Source of the DNA: Ekhidna lutea
GTDB taxonomy: Bacteria; Bacteroidota; Bacteroidia; Cytophagales; Cyclobacteriaceae
Assembly: GCF_900188325.1 (NCBI RefSeq)
Contig: NZ_FZPD01000001.1
Coordinates: 620,001 to 684,000, forward strand
Reading direction: 5' to 3'
Length of the DNA: 64,000 nucleotides
Shown here: positions 28,002 to 35,919 of the stretch, piece by piece
Position numbering within the stretch: the first letter of the stretch is position 1
How the letters are laid out: each line of letters begins with the position of its first letter
Translations under genes and position numbers: made by a program
Notes under the pieces: model-generated
Database searches by the model: none
What the model was told of the DNA's origin: nothing
The model's input: only the letters and a program-made list of their open reading frames with translations

Positions 28002-28403
28002 ATGTCAACTTCTCTAAAATATGATAAAAGCCACTGCAAAATCTATCATGAGCAGGATCCAAACTGTATAAGGTTGGTTTGGAATGGCTTTTCTAAACCA
28101 GAGGATTTTCAGGAGGCCTGCAATTTCGCTTTAGACTTATTGGTTGAGAATAATGCGAGCATGGTGATTGCTGATAATCGAAATGCATCTGTGGTCAGTA
28201 AAGAAAACCAGGCCTGGCTCGCCCAGGAGTGGTATCCAATGGCTTATGCGAAGGGCTTCCGGACATCTGCAGTTATTGTTGGAGATAATGCACTAAACAA
28301 AATTTCCATCAAAAAAATTGAAAACTCCCGAACCGGTGGTGAATTCACCACGCAGCACTTTGAAACTCTGGAAGAAGCCAAAGAGTGGCTCAGATCCATA
28401 TAG
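28002..28403 (+). CDS. Small STAS/SpoIIAA-like protein of unknown function
   Basis: A 133-residue soluble protein with no signal peptide. The alternating pattern (IYHEQDPNCIRLVWNGFSKPEDFQ, then ASMVIADNRNASVVS, then AVIVGDNALNKISIKKIE, ending in FETLEEAKEWLRSI) resembles the STAS/SEC14-like SpoIIAA fold seen in many Bacteroidota proteins that often sit beside signalling genes. It follows the AMP ligase by 3 bp and is probably the last gene of that operon. I cannot assign a function. Confidence 0.75.
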   Translation: MSTSLKYDKSHCKIYHEQDPNCIRLVWNGFSKPEDFQEACNFALDLLVENNASMVIADNRNASVVSKENQAWLAQEWYPMAYAKGFRTSAVIVGDNALNKISIKKIENSRTGGEFTTQHFETLEEAKEWLRSI

Positions 28404-28424
28404 CCTTTACAATCCAAATCAAAC

Positions 28425-28459
28425 TTGCTCATAAGTAAAGCGTATATCATCTAAGTTTG
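28425..28459 (+). promoter_or_regulatory. Candidate promoter of the ECF sigma operon
   Basis: TTG (28425-28427) and TAAGTTTG (28452-28459) match the Bacteroidota -33/-7 elements with 24-nt spacing, one more than the usual upper limit. The GTG start is 68 nt downstream. A small hairpin (ACCTTT/AAAGGT, 28494-28509) lies in the leader. Confidence 0.5.
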
Positions 28460-28527
28460 CAGAAACCAAAAGATTTTTTTCTGCAATTGAGAAACCTTTG
28501 ATAAAAGGTAGTGTCTTTTAAGAGATC

Positions 28528-29085
28528 GTGAGCACCACACAAACCATCCATAAGCATCTGATTATACAGAGTCAGCAGGGAGACCAGGCGGCTATGTCGT
28601 CACTTTATGGCCTCTATGCTAAGGCGATGTATAATATCTGCCGTCGGATGATGGGTGATGAGGAAGAGGCGAAGGATTTACTTCAGGAGTCATTTATTGA
28701 TGCCTTTCAGAAGTTACCCTCGCTGCGAGAGGTGAATACGTTTAGCTCATGGATCAAGCGAATTGTCATTAATAATTGTATTAACGCCATTCGTAAAAAG
28801 AAATTGGATACTGCTCAGCTGGAGGAGAATGCTGATTTTGTAGAGGAAGAGGAAGATGATTTTGAATATGCTCAGTTTCAGGCGTCACAGATCATGTCAG
28901 TGATTGATTTGTTGCCGGAAGGATGCAAGACAGTTCTGAATTTGTACCTGTTTGAAGGATATGATCATAAAGAAATTGGTCAGATTTTAGGTGTTTCAGA
29001 GTCAGCGTCAAAAGCACAGTATTGTAAAGCGAAAGCGAGGATTAGAAAATTGTTAGCAGAAGAAAAGGGACAAAATGTGGGATAG
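28528..29085 (+). CDS. ECF-type RNA polymerase sigma factor
   Basis: A 185-residue group IV sigma factor with GTG start. Region 2 (about residues 20-90: LYGLYAKAMYNICRRMMGDEEEAKDLLQESFIDAFQKL) binds core polymerase and the -10 element; region 4 (about 120-180: LPEGCKTVLNLYLFEGYDHKEIGQILGVSESASKAQYCKAKARIRKLL) has the helix-turn-helix. It overlaps by 11 bp the gene of a small membrane protein that is probably its anti-sigma factor. Confidence 0.95.
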   Translation: MSTTQTIHKHLIIQSQQGDQAAMSSLYGLYAKAMYNICRRMMGDEEEAKDLLQESFIDAFQKLPSLREVNTFSSWIKRIVINNCINAIRKKKLDTAQLEENADFVEEEEDDFEYAQFQASQIMSVIDLLPEGCKTVLNLYLFEGYDHKEIGQILGVSESASKAQYCKAKARIRKLLAEEKGQNVG

Positions 29086-29551
29086 CTTAAAAGAACATAT
29101 AGAAAACAGCAGGGAAGAGTTTGAGGTCTATCCTTTTGATAGTGATCAAGAGTGGGGCAAGCTTTCTAAAAAGATTAAGCCAGTATCTAATAGAAACCCA
29201 TGGAAAATCACGGGTATTGCTGCATGTTTAGCATTGATTTTAATGGGTTCTGTACTCTTCTTTAGTTCAGAAGAAAAACCCGTAAATCAGGTTGCGGAAT
29301 TAGAGAATTTTTATAGTGGAGAGATTAATCATAAAATCTCATTGATAAAAAATCACCTTGGAGACGATAAAATCTTAAAGGATCTGCAAGAAATGGATGC
29401 TGTTTTTGGTGAGCTGAAAGATGATCTGAAGGATAATGTAGATAATGAGGAGGTGATTATGGCAATGATGGAGAATTATCGACTGAAACTTCAAATACTG
29501 GAAGAAATTTTAAACGAGTTGGAGAAAGAACAAAGTGAAGAAGTGCTTTAA
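29075..29551 (+). CDS. Probable membrane-bound anti-sigma factor
   Basis: A 158-residue protein with a cytoplasmic N-terminus (residues 1-45), one membrane helix (about 46-64, TGIAACLALILMGSVLFF) and a periplasmic helical part rich in Glu and Lys that may form a coiled coil. No zinc anti-sigma motif (HxxxCxxC) is seen. The topology and the 11-bp overlap with the sigma gene support an anti-sigma role (inference). It overlaps the next gene by 17 bp. Confidence 0.7.
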   Translation: MWDSLKEHIENSREEFEVYPFDSDQEWGKLSKKIKPVSNRNPWKITGIAACLALILMGSVLFFSSEEKPVNQVAELENFYSGEINHKISLIKNHLGDDKILKDLQEMDAVFGELKDDLKDNVDNEEVIMAMMENYRLKLQILEEILNELEKEQSEEVL

Positions 29552-30638
29552 CATATTGATAGCATTGTTTTTGGCAATCCCATTGCTGGCGCAAGTACGT
29601 CAGGAAAGAGATTTTAAACGCTCTTTTTCTGTTCCTCAAAATGCCAAAGTTGAGGTCGTGAGCAAATATGGTGAGGTGATTATCCGAACCTGGGAGCTAG
29701 ACTCTGTCAAATTTAATGTAGTGGTTAGAGCGGAAGGAAAAAACTCTTCAGCTGTTGCCAAATCTATGTCAAGGGTTGACATTAAGTTCCGAAAAATTGG
29801 GAGTGTGATTTCAGCAGTTACAGAGATTGGAAGCAGTGGAGGCATTTTTGGAAACGTGATGAACGAAGTAGGAGGAGTGATTGGAAGCAACAAACTGAAA
29901 GTCGACTATCAGGTATGGATTCCGAAAGATGTAATGCTGAGTGTAGAAAACAAGTATGGAGATATTTACCTAACTGACCTTGATGGTAAGGTTGATTTGG
30001 ATGTATCACATGGAGATATTAAAGCGAATGATTTTTCTAAGTCTCTAAATCTGAAGCACAGCTTCGGAAAAGCTTCATTTGGTGAGTTAAACGATGGGAT
30101 ATTTACGCTAAGAGGCGCAGAAATTCGAATTGATGCAGCACAAGACCTGAACATTGAGAGTGGTAGTTCGGAGATTAGAGTTGATAAGGTGAGTCGTATT
30201 CAGCTCAATTCAAGAAATGATAAAATCCATTTGCTGGACGCCACCGAAATCATGTGTGAAGGATCATTTACCAACCTTACTTCAGATTTGTTGCGTGGAT
30301 CAGCAAGATTGGATTTTAGCTATGGAGATATTTATCTAAGTCGCATTGTGAAAGATTTCAACAGCATTGATATAACAGGAAAATCTACAGATATTAATTT
30401 AATTCTAAATCAGGCATCTTATACCAAGACCTATATAAAGGGCCCTGAAGATCGGATGATTTTACCTAACAGCATGCTTACCATGCAAAAACAACAATTT
30501 GTGGAGGAAGAAAAAATTTCACTTTCCGGTTTTGTAGGAAATACCAATACCCGACACAGCCAATTATTGATTGAAGCAGATGGAGGAGAATTAATAATAG
30601 CAATAAAAGAAACGCCTATTTTCGTAGATAAAGACTAA
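29535..30638 (+). CDS. Exported beta-repeat (DUF4097-like) envelope protein
   Basis: A 367-residue exported protein with a signal peptide (IPLLAQ). The rest is a regular beta-strand ladder (KVEVVSKYGEVIIRTW, MLSVENKYGDIYLTDLDGKVDLDVSHGDIKAND, ARLDFSYGDIYLSRI), like the DUF4097 beta-strand-repeat family that often follows ECF sigma/anti-sigma genes in Bacteroidota. It may report on envelope state or be a main target of the sigma factor. Its start overlaps the anti-sigma gene by 17 bp. Confidence 0.75.
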   Translation: MKKCFNILIALFLAIPLLAQVRQERDFKRSFSVPQNAKVEVVSKYGEVIIRTWELDSVKFNVVVRAEGKNSSAVAKSMSRVDIKFRKIGSVISAVTEIGSSGGIFGNVMNEVGGVIGSNKLKVDYQVWIPKDVMLSVENKYGDIYLTDLDGKVDLDVSHGDIKANDFSKSLNLKHSFGKASFGELNDGIFTLRGAEIRIDAAQDLNIESGSSEIRVDKVSRIQLNSRNDKIHLLDATEIMCEGSFTNLTSDLLRGSARLDFSYGDIYLSRIVKDFNSIDITGKSTDINLILNQASYTKTYIKGPEDRMILPNSMLTMQKQQFVEEEKISLSGFVGNTNTRHSQLLIEADGGELIIAIKETPIFVDKD

Positions 30639-31172
30639 ATGCATCGTCACCACCGTCACCCAATGAAAATCTTATTCGCTGCTTTATTTCTACTGACATC
30701 TCTTGTCTCAGTTGGCCAACAACTGTACGAAAAATCTTCAGGGTTGAGACTCGGCCATACTTCTGGCCTTACATTTAAGAAATTTGTCACTGAGGACGAA
30801 GCTGTAGAGTTGCTTCTAAGTGGTAGGAATGAAGGAATGCAGTTTGGTGCACAATACCTTTTCCATGAGCCGATGGAGTTTTCCTTCAATGATCGGTTTT
30901 ATCTGCATTATGGTATCGGGGGACATATTGGGTATGAGAAATTTGATGATTTGTCAAAGGTTCTTTCCAATGCCACTGGCGATGAATTTATTTACGAATC
31001 AAAAACTTTTTTTGCTATGGGTGTTGATGCCAGTTTAGGGCTGGAGTACAGATGGTTGGAAATTCCGGCTACTTTCGGTTTTGATATAAAACCTTACTTC
31101 AATTTCATTGGGATGCGACACACCAAAGCAAAATTTTGGGATGCAGCGATTTCATTTAAATACGTGTTTTGA
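30639..31172 (+). CDS. Small outer-membrane beta-barrel protein
   Basis: A 177-residue exported protein of unknown function. Alternating hydrophobic strands and a C-terminal aromatic end (DAAISFKYVF) point to an outer-membrane beta-barrel of about eight strands. The ATG at 30639 gives an odd His-rich MHRHHRHP start; the ATG at 30663 (MKILFAALFLL) begins a clean signal peptide and is the likelier start. It abuts the stop of the previous gene and belongs to the ECF operon. Confidence 0.7.
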   Translation: MHRHHRHPMKILFAALFLLTSLVSVGQQLYEKSSGLRLGHTSGLTFKKFVTEDEAVELLLSGRNEGMQFGAQYLFHEPMEFSFNDRFYLHYGIGGHIGYEKFDDLSKVLSNATGDEFIYESKTFFAMGVDASLGLEYRWLEIPATFGFDIKPYFNFIGMRHTKAKFWDAAISFKYVF

Positions 31173-31173
31173 T

Positions 31174-31827
31174 ATGAAATTTATCAGTTGCGTTATATTA
31201 ATTCTATTTATGAGTTTTTTTGCAGTCGCTCAGACATATGTGGATACTCATGATCCCGATGATGAAGAAATAAAATCATTATTAAGTAAGCAAAATGATC
31301 TCAATGCTTTTGGAGCCGCTGACTTGAAGGTTGGTGATTTAAAGAGAGAGCGGGCACTGCTTGTAGGAGCATACGGGGGCTTTATTATAAACAGAAGGTA
31401 TCTATTTGGAGTCGCTGGGTATGGTCTGGTCACCAATGTTGAATTTGAGGGCCTGGTTCAGGGACAAACCGATGAAAAGAAATTGAATTTGCATGGGGGG
31501 TATGGTGGAGTCCTGATAGGGTGGACCATTGCTCATAAAGAGCTTGTTCATATAAGTATACCCATCGTATTAGGTGCAGGATCATTCGATGTTGTTGACA
31601 AAGATTTCTTTGTAAACAATCCGGCAGATTCTGAATTCACAATCGAAAGTTCCGTATTTTTTGTGGCTGAACCGGGACTTGAAGCTGAATTTAATATAAC
31701 CAAATATTTCAGATTGGGCGCTGGGCTGACTTATCGATACATATCTGGTGTCGAATTGGAAAACGTAAAAGATGATGAGATAACTGGTACCACTGCTATC
31801 ATAAGCTTTCGTTTTGGAAGATTCTGA
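31174..31827 (+). CDS. Outer-membrane beta-barrel protein
   Basis: A 217-residue exported protein of unknown function, with a signal peptide (MKFISCVILILFMSFFAVAQ) and glycine-rich amphipathic strands ending in IISFRFGRF, a typical outer-membrane C-terminal strand. The ATG at 31174, one base after the previous stop, is preferred over an upstream in-frame ATG at 31108 that lies inside the neighbouring gene. It is probably the last gene of the ECF sigma operon and a distant paralogue of the previous barrel. Confidence 0.75.
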   Translation: MKFISCVILILFMSFFAVAQTYVDTHDPDDEEIKSLLSKQNDLNAFGAADLKVGDLKRERALLVGAYGGFIINRRYLFGVAGYGLVTNVEFEGLVQGQTDEKKLNLHGGYGGVLIGWTIAHKELVHISIPIVLGAGSFDVVDKDFFVNNPADSEFTIESSVFFVAEPGLEAEFNITKYFRLGAGLTYRYISGVELENVKDDEITGTTAIISFRFGRF

Positions 31828-31841
31828 TTTGTCTATCTTTG
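31813..31841 (+). promoter_or_regulatory. Promoter of the TPR histidine kinase gene
   Basis: TTTG at 31813-31816 and TATCTTTG at 31834-31841, with 17-nt spacing, match both Bacteroidota promoter elements exactly. The GTG start lies 31 nt further on. The -33 element overlaps the end of the preceding gene. Confidence 0.75.
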
Positions 31842-31872
31842 GCAAGTAGAAAAAACCTCGTATCTTCTATTT

Positions 31873-33687
31873 GTGAAGCTCACCAAGTTCGCTATACTCA
31901 CCCTTATGATGTGTGTTCTGGCCCCAGCATTGGCCCAGAATAATAATGATACTCGTCAAGAAATATTAAGTATCCTATCTGAAGCAAGCGATGAGGTTTA
32001 TGACGATCCAAATGGAAGCCTTGAAAAGTCGATTAGAGCAAAAGAACTCGCAGATCAGATTAAGGATGATTCGTTAAAAGCCGCTGCACTCAATCGGATC
32101 GGTAATGCACACTGGTCATTGGGAAATCAGATGGATGCAATAGAATTTTTGCAAAAATCTCTTCAGCTCGCTGAAGCCAATAATTTAGAAGTGCTGGTAT
32201 CCAAGAATTATGGCAACATTGGGAATGTTTATAATGCAGTGGGATTCAATTTAGATGCAATCAACTATTATAGACTGGAACTGGGCATTCAGGAGCAATA
32301 TCAACAGTCACGAAGATTGTTTGCTGTTTATAACAATATTGCGCGCGCTTACTTCAATTTAAACCAATATGATTCTGCCCATCATTACCTCAACAAGGCT
32401 AGCAAAAGATTAGAGGATTCATTTATTCACCTTTCTCCTATCCTATATTCAAACCAGGCTGAAACATACCTGAAACAAGGTAAGCTAGAGATTGCTGATT
32501 CTTTGCTGGAGGTGACTTACAGAACATCAAATCAATATGGTAGTAAGCGAACAAGTTTGGTTGCCAATCAGCTTAAAGCGGAGCTTGAACGGAAAAAAGG
32601 CAATCCAGAGCATGCACTTGAACATGCACAACTTGCCAGTGACATGGCTCTTGAGATGGGTGTAAAAGAGCTTATTTATACCACAAGTAAAACTTTAGCC
32701 AACTGCTATGGGGATCTCGGAGAATTTCAGAAAGCGTTCGAAAACCAAATACGATACGAAGCTTATAAGGATAGTGTACAAAATGTAAAGGTTCGAAATG
32801 AACTTGAGCTTCTGTCTTATTATCAAAGACTATTTCGTCTCAGGGTGCTGGAGGAAAAAAACCAGATCAGTACCACGCTTGCTGAGCAAAGGCAATGGAT
32901 CATCAATGGGTTAGTAATTGTATTAGTTATTGCAACGATTTTAATTGGTATTATTTTTTATTCGACCATGAAAATCCGCAAGCAAAAGCGTGAGTTGGAG
33001 CAGCTTAATGCATTTAAAACAAAGATTTTCGCCATTGTTTCTCATGACTTAAAATCACCAATTCAATCTGTTTCCTCTGTGATTGAGATGTTCAATGAAA
33101 AGCTGATTAGTAAGGAGGAAATTGAGCCCTATCTTCCCGAGGTAAGAGAAAAAACCTCAAACCTGATGGGTTTATTAAATAATATATTCCTTTGGGCTGA
33201 AGGTCAGATGGAGGGTGAGAATCTTGCAAAAGAAAACTTCACTGTTCATCAGGTGCTTGAAGATTTAAACGCAGAATTGAAGGATCGTTTAGAGGAAAAA
33301 GCGATTCAATTAAAATATGAATCTGCCTTTGGATTCAACTTACATTCGAATCGAGGAATTCTAAGGATTCTATTAAGAAACCTGATTGTAAACGCGATCA
33401 AATTTTCGCACCCAAAATCCATCGTAGAAGTCAACTGTGTAGAAGGGGAAGAAACCAAGATTATTGAAGTAATCGATCAAGGGATAGGCATGAGAGAAGA
33501 AATGCGTGAAAAACTTTTTACTGGCGGATTGGAAAGCAAGGTAGGCACTAATGGGGAGCAAGGCAATGGATTAGGGCTGGCTCTTTGCAATGATTTTGTT
33601 CAAATCCTGGGAGGCAAAATAGATGTAGAAAGTGTAGAAGGAGAAGGTTCTGTTTTCAGAGTCATTCTTACAGATCAAGACGCTTAG
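31873..33687 (+). CDS. TPR-containing sensor histidine kinase
   Basis: A 604-residue kinase with GTG start, signal peptide (APALAQ), about six to seven periplasmic tetratricopeptide repeats (residues 30-310), one membrane helix (about 340-362), and a cytoplasmic kinase core. The phosphorylated His is in FAIVSHDLKSPIQS; N-box LLRNLIVNAIKF, G1 DQGIGM and G2 GNGLGLALC are intact. No response regulator gene is adjacent, so it is an orphan kinase. Its 3' end overlaps the convergent methyltransferase gene by 20 bp. Confidence 0.92.
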   Translation: MKLTKFAILTLMMCVLAPALAQNNNDTRQEILSILSEASDEVYDDPNGSLEKSIRAKELADQIKDDSLKAAALNRIGNAHWSLGNQMDAIEFLQKSLQLAEANNLEVLVSKNYGNIGNVYNAVGFNLDAINYYRLELGIQEQYQQSRRLFAVYNNIARAYFNLNQYDSAHHYLNKASKRLEDSFIHLSPILYSNQAETYLKQGKLEIADSLLEVTYRTSNQYGSKRTSLVANQLKAELERKKGNPEHALEHAQLASDMALEMGVKELIYTTSKTLANCYGDLGEFQKAFENQIRYEAYKDSVQNVKVRNELELLSYYQRLFRLRVLEEKNQISTTLAEQRQWIINGLVIVLVIATILIGIIFYSTMKIRKQKRELEQLNAFKTKIFAIVSHDLKSPIQSVSSVIEMFNEKLISKEEIEPYLPEVREKTSNLMGLLNNIFLWAEGQMEGENLAKENFTVHQVLEDLNAELKDRLEEKAIQLKYESAFGFNLHSNRGILRILLRNLIVNAIKFSHPKSIVEVNCVEGEETKIIEVIDQGIGMREEMREKLFTGGLESKVGTNGEQGNGLGLALCNDFVQILGGKIDVESVEGEGSVFRVILTDQDA

Positions 33688-34870
33688 CAATAAGTGTCTT
33701 CGGCTTGTAATTAACATCTCTAAAAGCCAATAAATAGTAATCACCTCCATCTTTAAGTTTCCATTTTTTCTTTAGCTCAGTAGCCGGAAGAGGATAATTT
33801 CTTGTTATCACATTGATTTTTCCTTTAGAAGCATAGGCACTTATGTTTTTTTTACTTGCTTCTTCGATGATTTCAAAAGTCCTTCCAGGAAAATCTCGCA
33901 TCAACTTCTCTGAAGTGTAGAGATGTGTGCTCTCACCTATTTTTTTAAAGTCAAAATTCACGCTTATACTTTTGAAAGCACCGGCTTTCATTATCGAACT
34001 ATTGGACTCAAAAAGATACGATGATGGTTCACCATATAAGACTTTAGCTCTTGCTTCATCTTGAAATTTGAATGAAAAAGGAGGGTGGGTACTTTCAAGG
34101 TTTACACACGTTATTTCTGGTTCACCCTTAAAAGCAAAGTCAGCTACGATCAGAATCTCTTTACAATCATTTTTTACAGAAACAATATGGACTTCACTTA
34201 CGTGCGGGACGGCATTCAGAATAGATTGAATATCAAGAATCGGTGAAAACTTGATTAAAACTTTATGAGCATGCCTTTTAAGCCATGGCATTAACTCCAC
34301 AATGTTTGGAGAACAATCTTCAATTCGAAAAACTCTGTTTTTACTCGAATCTCTTCGGGCGGGATCTAAATAGATTACCCTATTTTCAGGAGAAGGATTA
34401 AGGTTTTTCAGGTAATTGCCAGCCTCTTTATTCTCTATTTCAATTTCCTTGCCCAGCATTTTTAAGTTGTGTTGAAACACCTCACAAAGCTCAGTTTGCT
34501 GTTCAACATAGGTTGTACAATCAAAAGACTCACTTAATGTCAGACAATCAATGCCCATTCCTCCGGTAAGGTCGATAAGGTGATGGCCTGAGATTAGTTG
34601 CTTTTTATAATCACATGTCGTCTGAGAAGAAGCCTGTTCAATAGAAAGCGGAGGAGGCATCACTAAACCAAAATTACTGGCCCAAATATCTAATTTCCCT
34701 GTCGCCTTTTGTCGGGCTTGAATTTGGGCTACAATCTGCTTTATATTAGGCTTGAACCCTGATGGAGGGTTAAGAATTAGCTTATTTGTATCAGTTTGTA
34801 CGTTTTCACGGATGAATTGCCTTACCTCGGGTTGAACTAGAAAGTCAAGTTTGGAATTCATTGGAATCAC
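33668..34870 (-). CDS. PG_1098-type SAM methyltransferase with THUMP-like domain
   Basis: A 400-residue protein of a family common in Bacteroidota (PG_1098 type). The methyltransferase domain has motif I LIDLTGGMGIDCLTLS (near residues 96-112) and YLDPARRD in the place of the NPPY-like catalytic motif. A C-terminal THUMP-like part follows (about residues 330-400). THUMP domains bind RNA, so an RNA substrate is likely, but the exact target is unknown. The gene starts 1 bp after the asd stop and is probably cotranscribed with it. Confidence 0.85.
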   Translation of the reverse strand: MIPMNSKLDFLVQPEVRQFIRENVQTDTNKLILNPPSGFKPNIKQIVAQIQARQKATGKLDIWASNFGLVMPPPLSIEQASSQTTCDYKKQLISGHHLIDLTGGMGIDCLTLSESFDCTTYVEQQTELCEVFQHNLKMLGKEIEIENKEAGNYLKNLNPSPENRVIYLDPARRDSSKNRVFRIEDCSPNIVELMPWLKRHAHKVLIKFSPILDIQSILNAVPHVSEVHIVSVKNDCKEILIVADFAFKGEPEITCVNLESTHPPFSFKFQDEARAKVLYGEPSSYLFESNSSIMKAGAFKSISVNFDFKKIGESTHLYTSEKLMRDFPGRTFEIIEEASKKNISAYASKGKINVITRNYPLPATELKKKWKLKDGGDYYLLAFRDVNYKPKTLIAKRLDL

Positions 34871-35863
34871 CTAGTATACCAAACTATGCTGCAGCATATA
34901 TTCAGCAATTTGGATGGTGTTGGTTGCTGCGCCTTTTCTCAGGTTATCCGATACAACCCATAGATTCAATGTTTTTGGTTGAGTTTCATCCCTTCTGATT
35001 CTGCCAACAAACACATCGTCTTTGTCATGGGCACTTAGAGGCATTGGGTACATGTTTTCAGATGGGTCATCAACTACTGTAACTCCAGGAGCCTTTTCTA
35101 GAATTGAGTGAACTTGCTCTAAAGTATATTCATTTTCAAATTCAACATTGATTGCTTCAGAATGACCACCAACAGTAGGAATCCGTACACAGGTGGCAGT
35201 AACTTTAATGGAATCATCACCCATGATTTTCATGGTTTCGTTCACCATCTTCATTTCCTCTTTGGTGTATCCATTTTCCTGAAACACATCAATATGAGGC
35301 AGGGCATTCATGTCTATTTTATGTGGATATACTTTCTTGATATCCTTTCCTGTTCTCTCACCTTCCAATTGGTCCACAGCACCTTTGCCTGAACCTGTAA
35401 CAGACTGATAGGTAGAAACGACAATTCGCTTGATTTTAAATGCATCGTGAAGTGGTTTCAGGGCTACCACCATTTGTATAGTGGAGCAATTTGGGTTAGC
35501 TATGATTCGGTCATCGATTCGAAGAACATGTCCATTTACCTCCGGCACAATCAACTTTTTGCCAGCGTCCATTCGCCACGCTGAAGAATTGTCAATAACA
35601 ACCGATCCTGCCTCAGCAAACTTCGGCGCATACTCAAGTGCTACAGATCCACCAGCTGAAAATAAGGTGATATCTGGTTTTGCCGAGATCGCATCCTCCA
35701 TCGAAATGATCGAGTAATCTTTCCCGTTATAAGAGATTGTCTTTCCGACAGAACGTTCCGATGCAACCGGCAAAAGTTCCTCTATCGGGAAGTTTCTTTC
35801 CGACATGATTTGGAGCATCTTTTGCCCCACAAGACCACTTGCTCCTACTACTGCAACCTTCAT
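34871..35863 (-). CDS. asd: Aspartate-semialdehyde dehydrogenase
   Basis: A 330-residue enzyme converting aspartyl phosphate to aspartate semialdehyde with NADPH, the branch point to lysine/diaminopimelate, threonine and methionine. The Rossmann motif GASGLVGQKM is at residues 7-16, the catalytic Cys is in NPNCSTIQM (near residue 128), QSVTGSGKGA follows, and the substrate-binding RIPTVGGHSEA with its His is near residue 235. Usual length. A TAGTTTTG -7-like box lies on the minus strand at 35899-35906, 36 nt upstream, without a clear -33. Confidence 0.96.
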   Translation of the reverse strand: MKVAVVGASGLVGQKMLQIMSERNFPIEELLPVASERSVGKTISYNGKDYSIISMEDAISAKPDITLFSAGGSVALEYAPKFAEAGSVVIDNSSAWRMDAGKKLIVPEVNGHVLRIDDRIIANPNCSTIQMVVALKPLHDAFKIKRIVVSTYQSVTGSGKGAVDQLEGERTGKDIKKVYPHKIDMNALPHIDVFQENGYTKEEMKMVNETMKIMGDDSIKVTATCVRIPTVGGHSEAINVEFENEYTLEQVHSILEKAPGVTVVDDPSENMYPMPLSAHDKDDVFVGRIRRDETQPKTLNLWVVSDNLRKGAATNTIQIAEYMLQHSLVY

Positions 35864-35919
35864 AATAGCTTAAACTAGCGTGAATAATGATTTTAACGCA
35901 AAACTACTACATTTAACCT

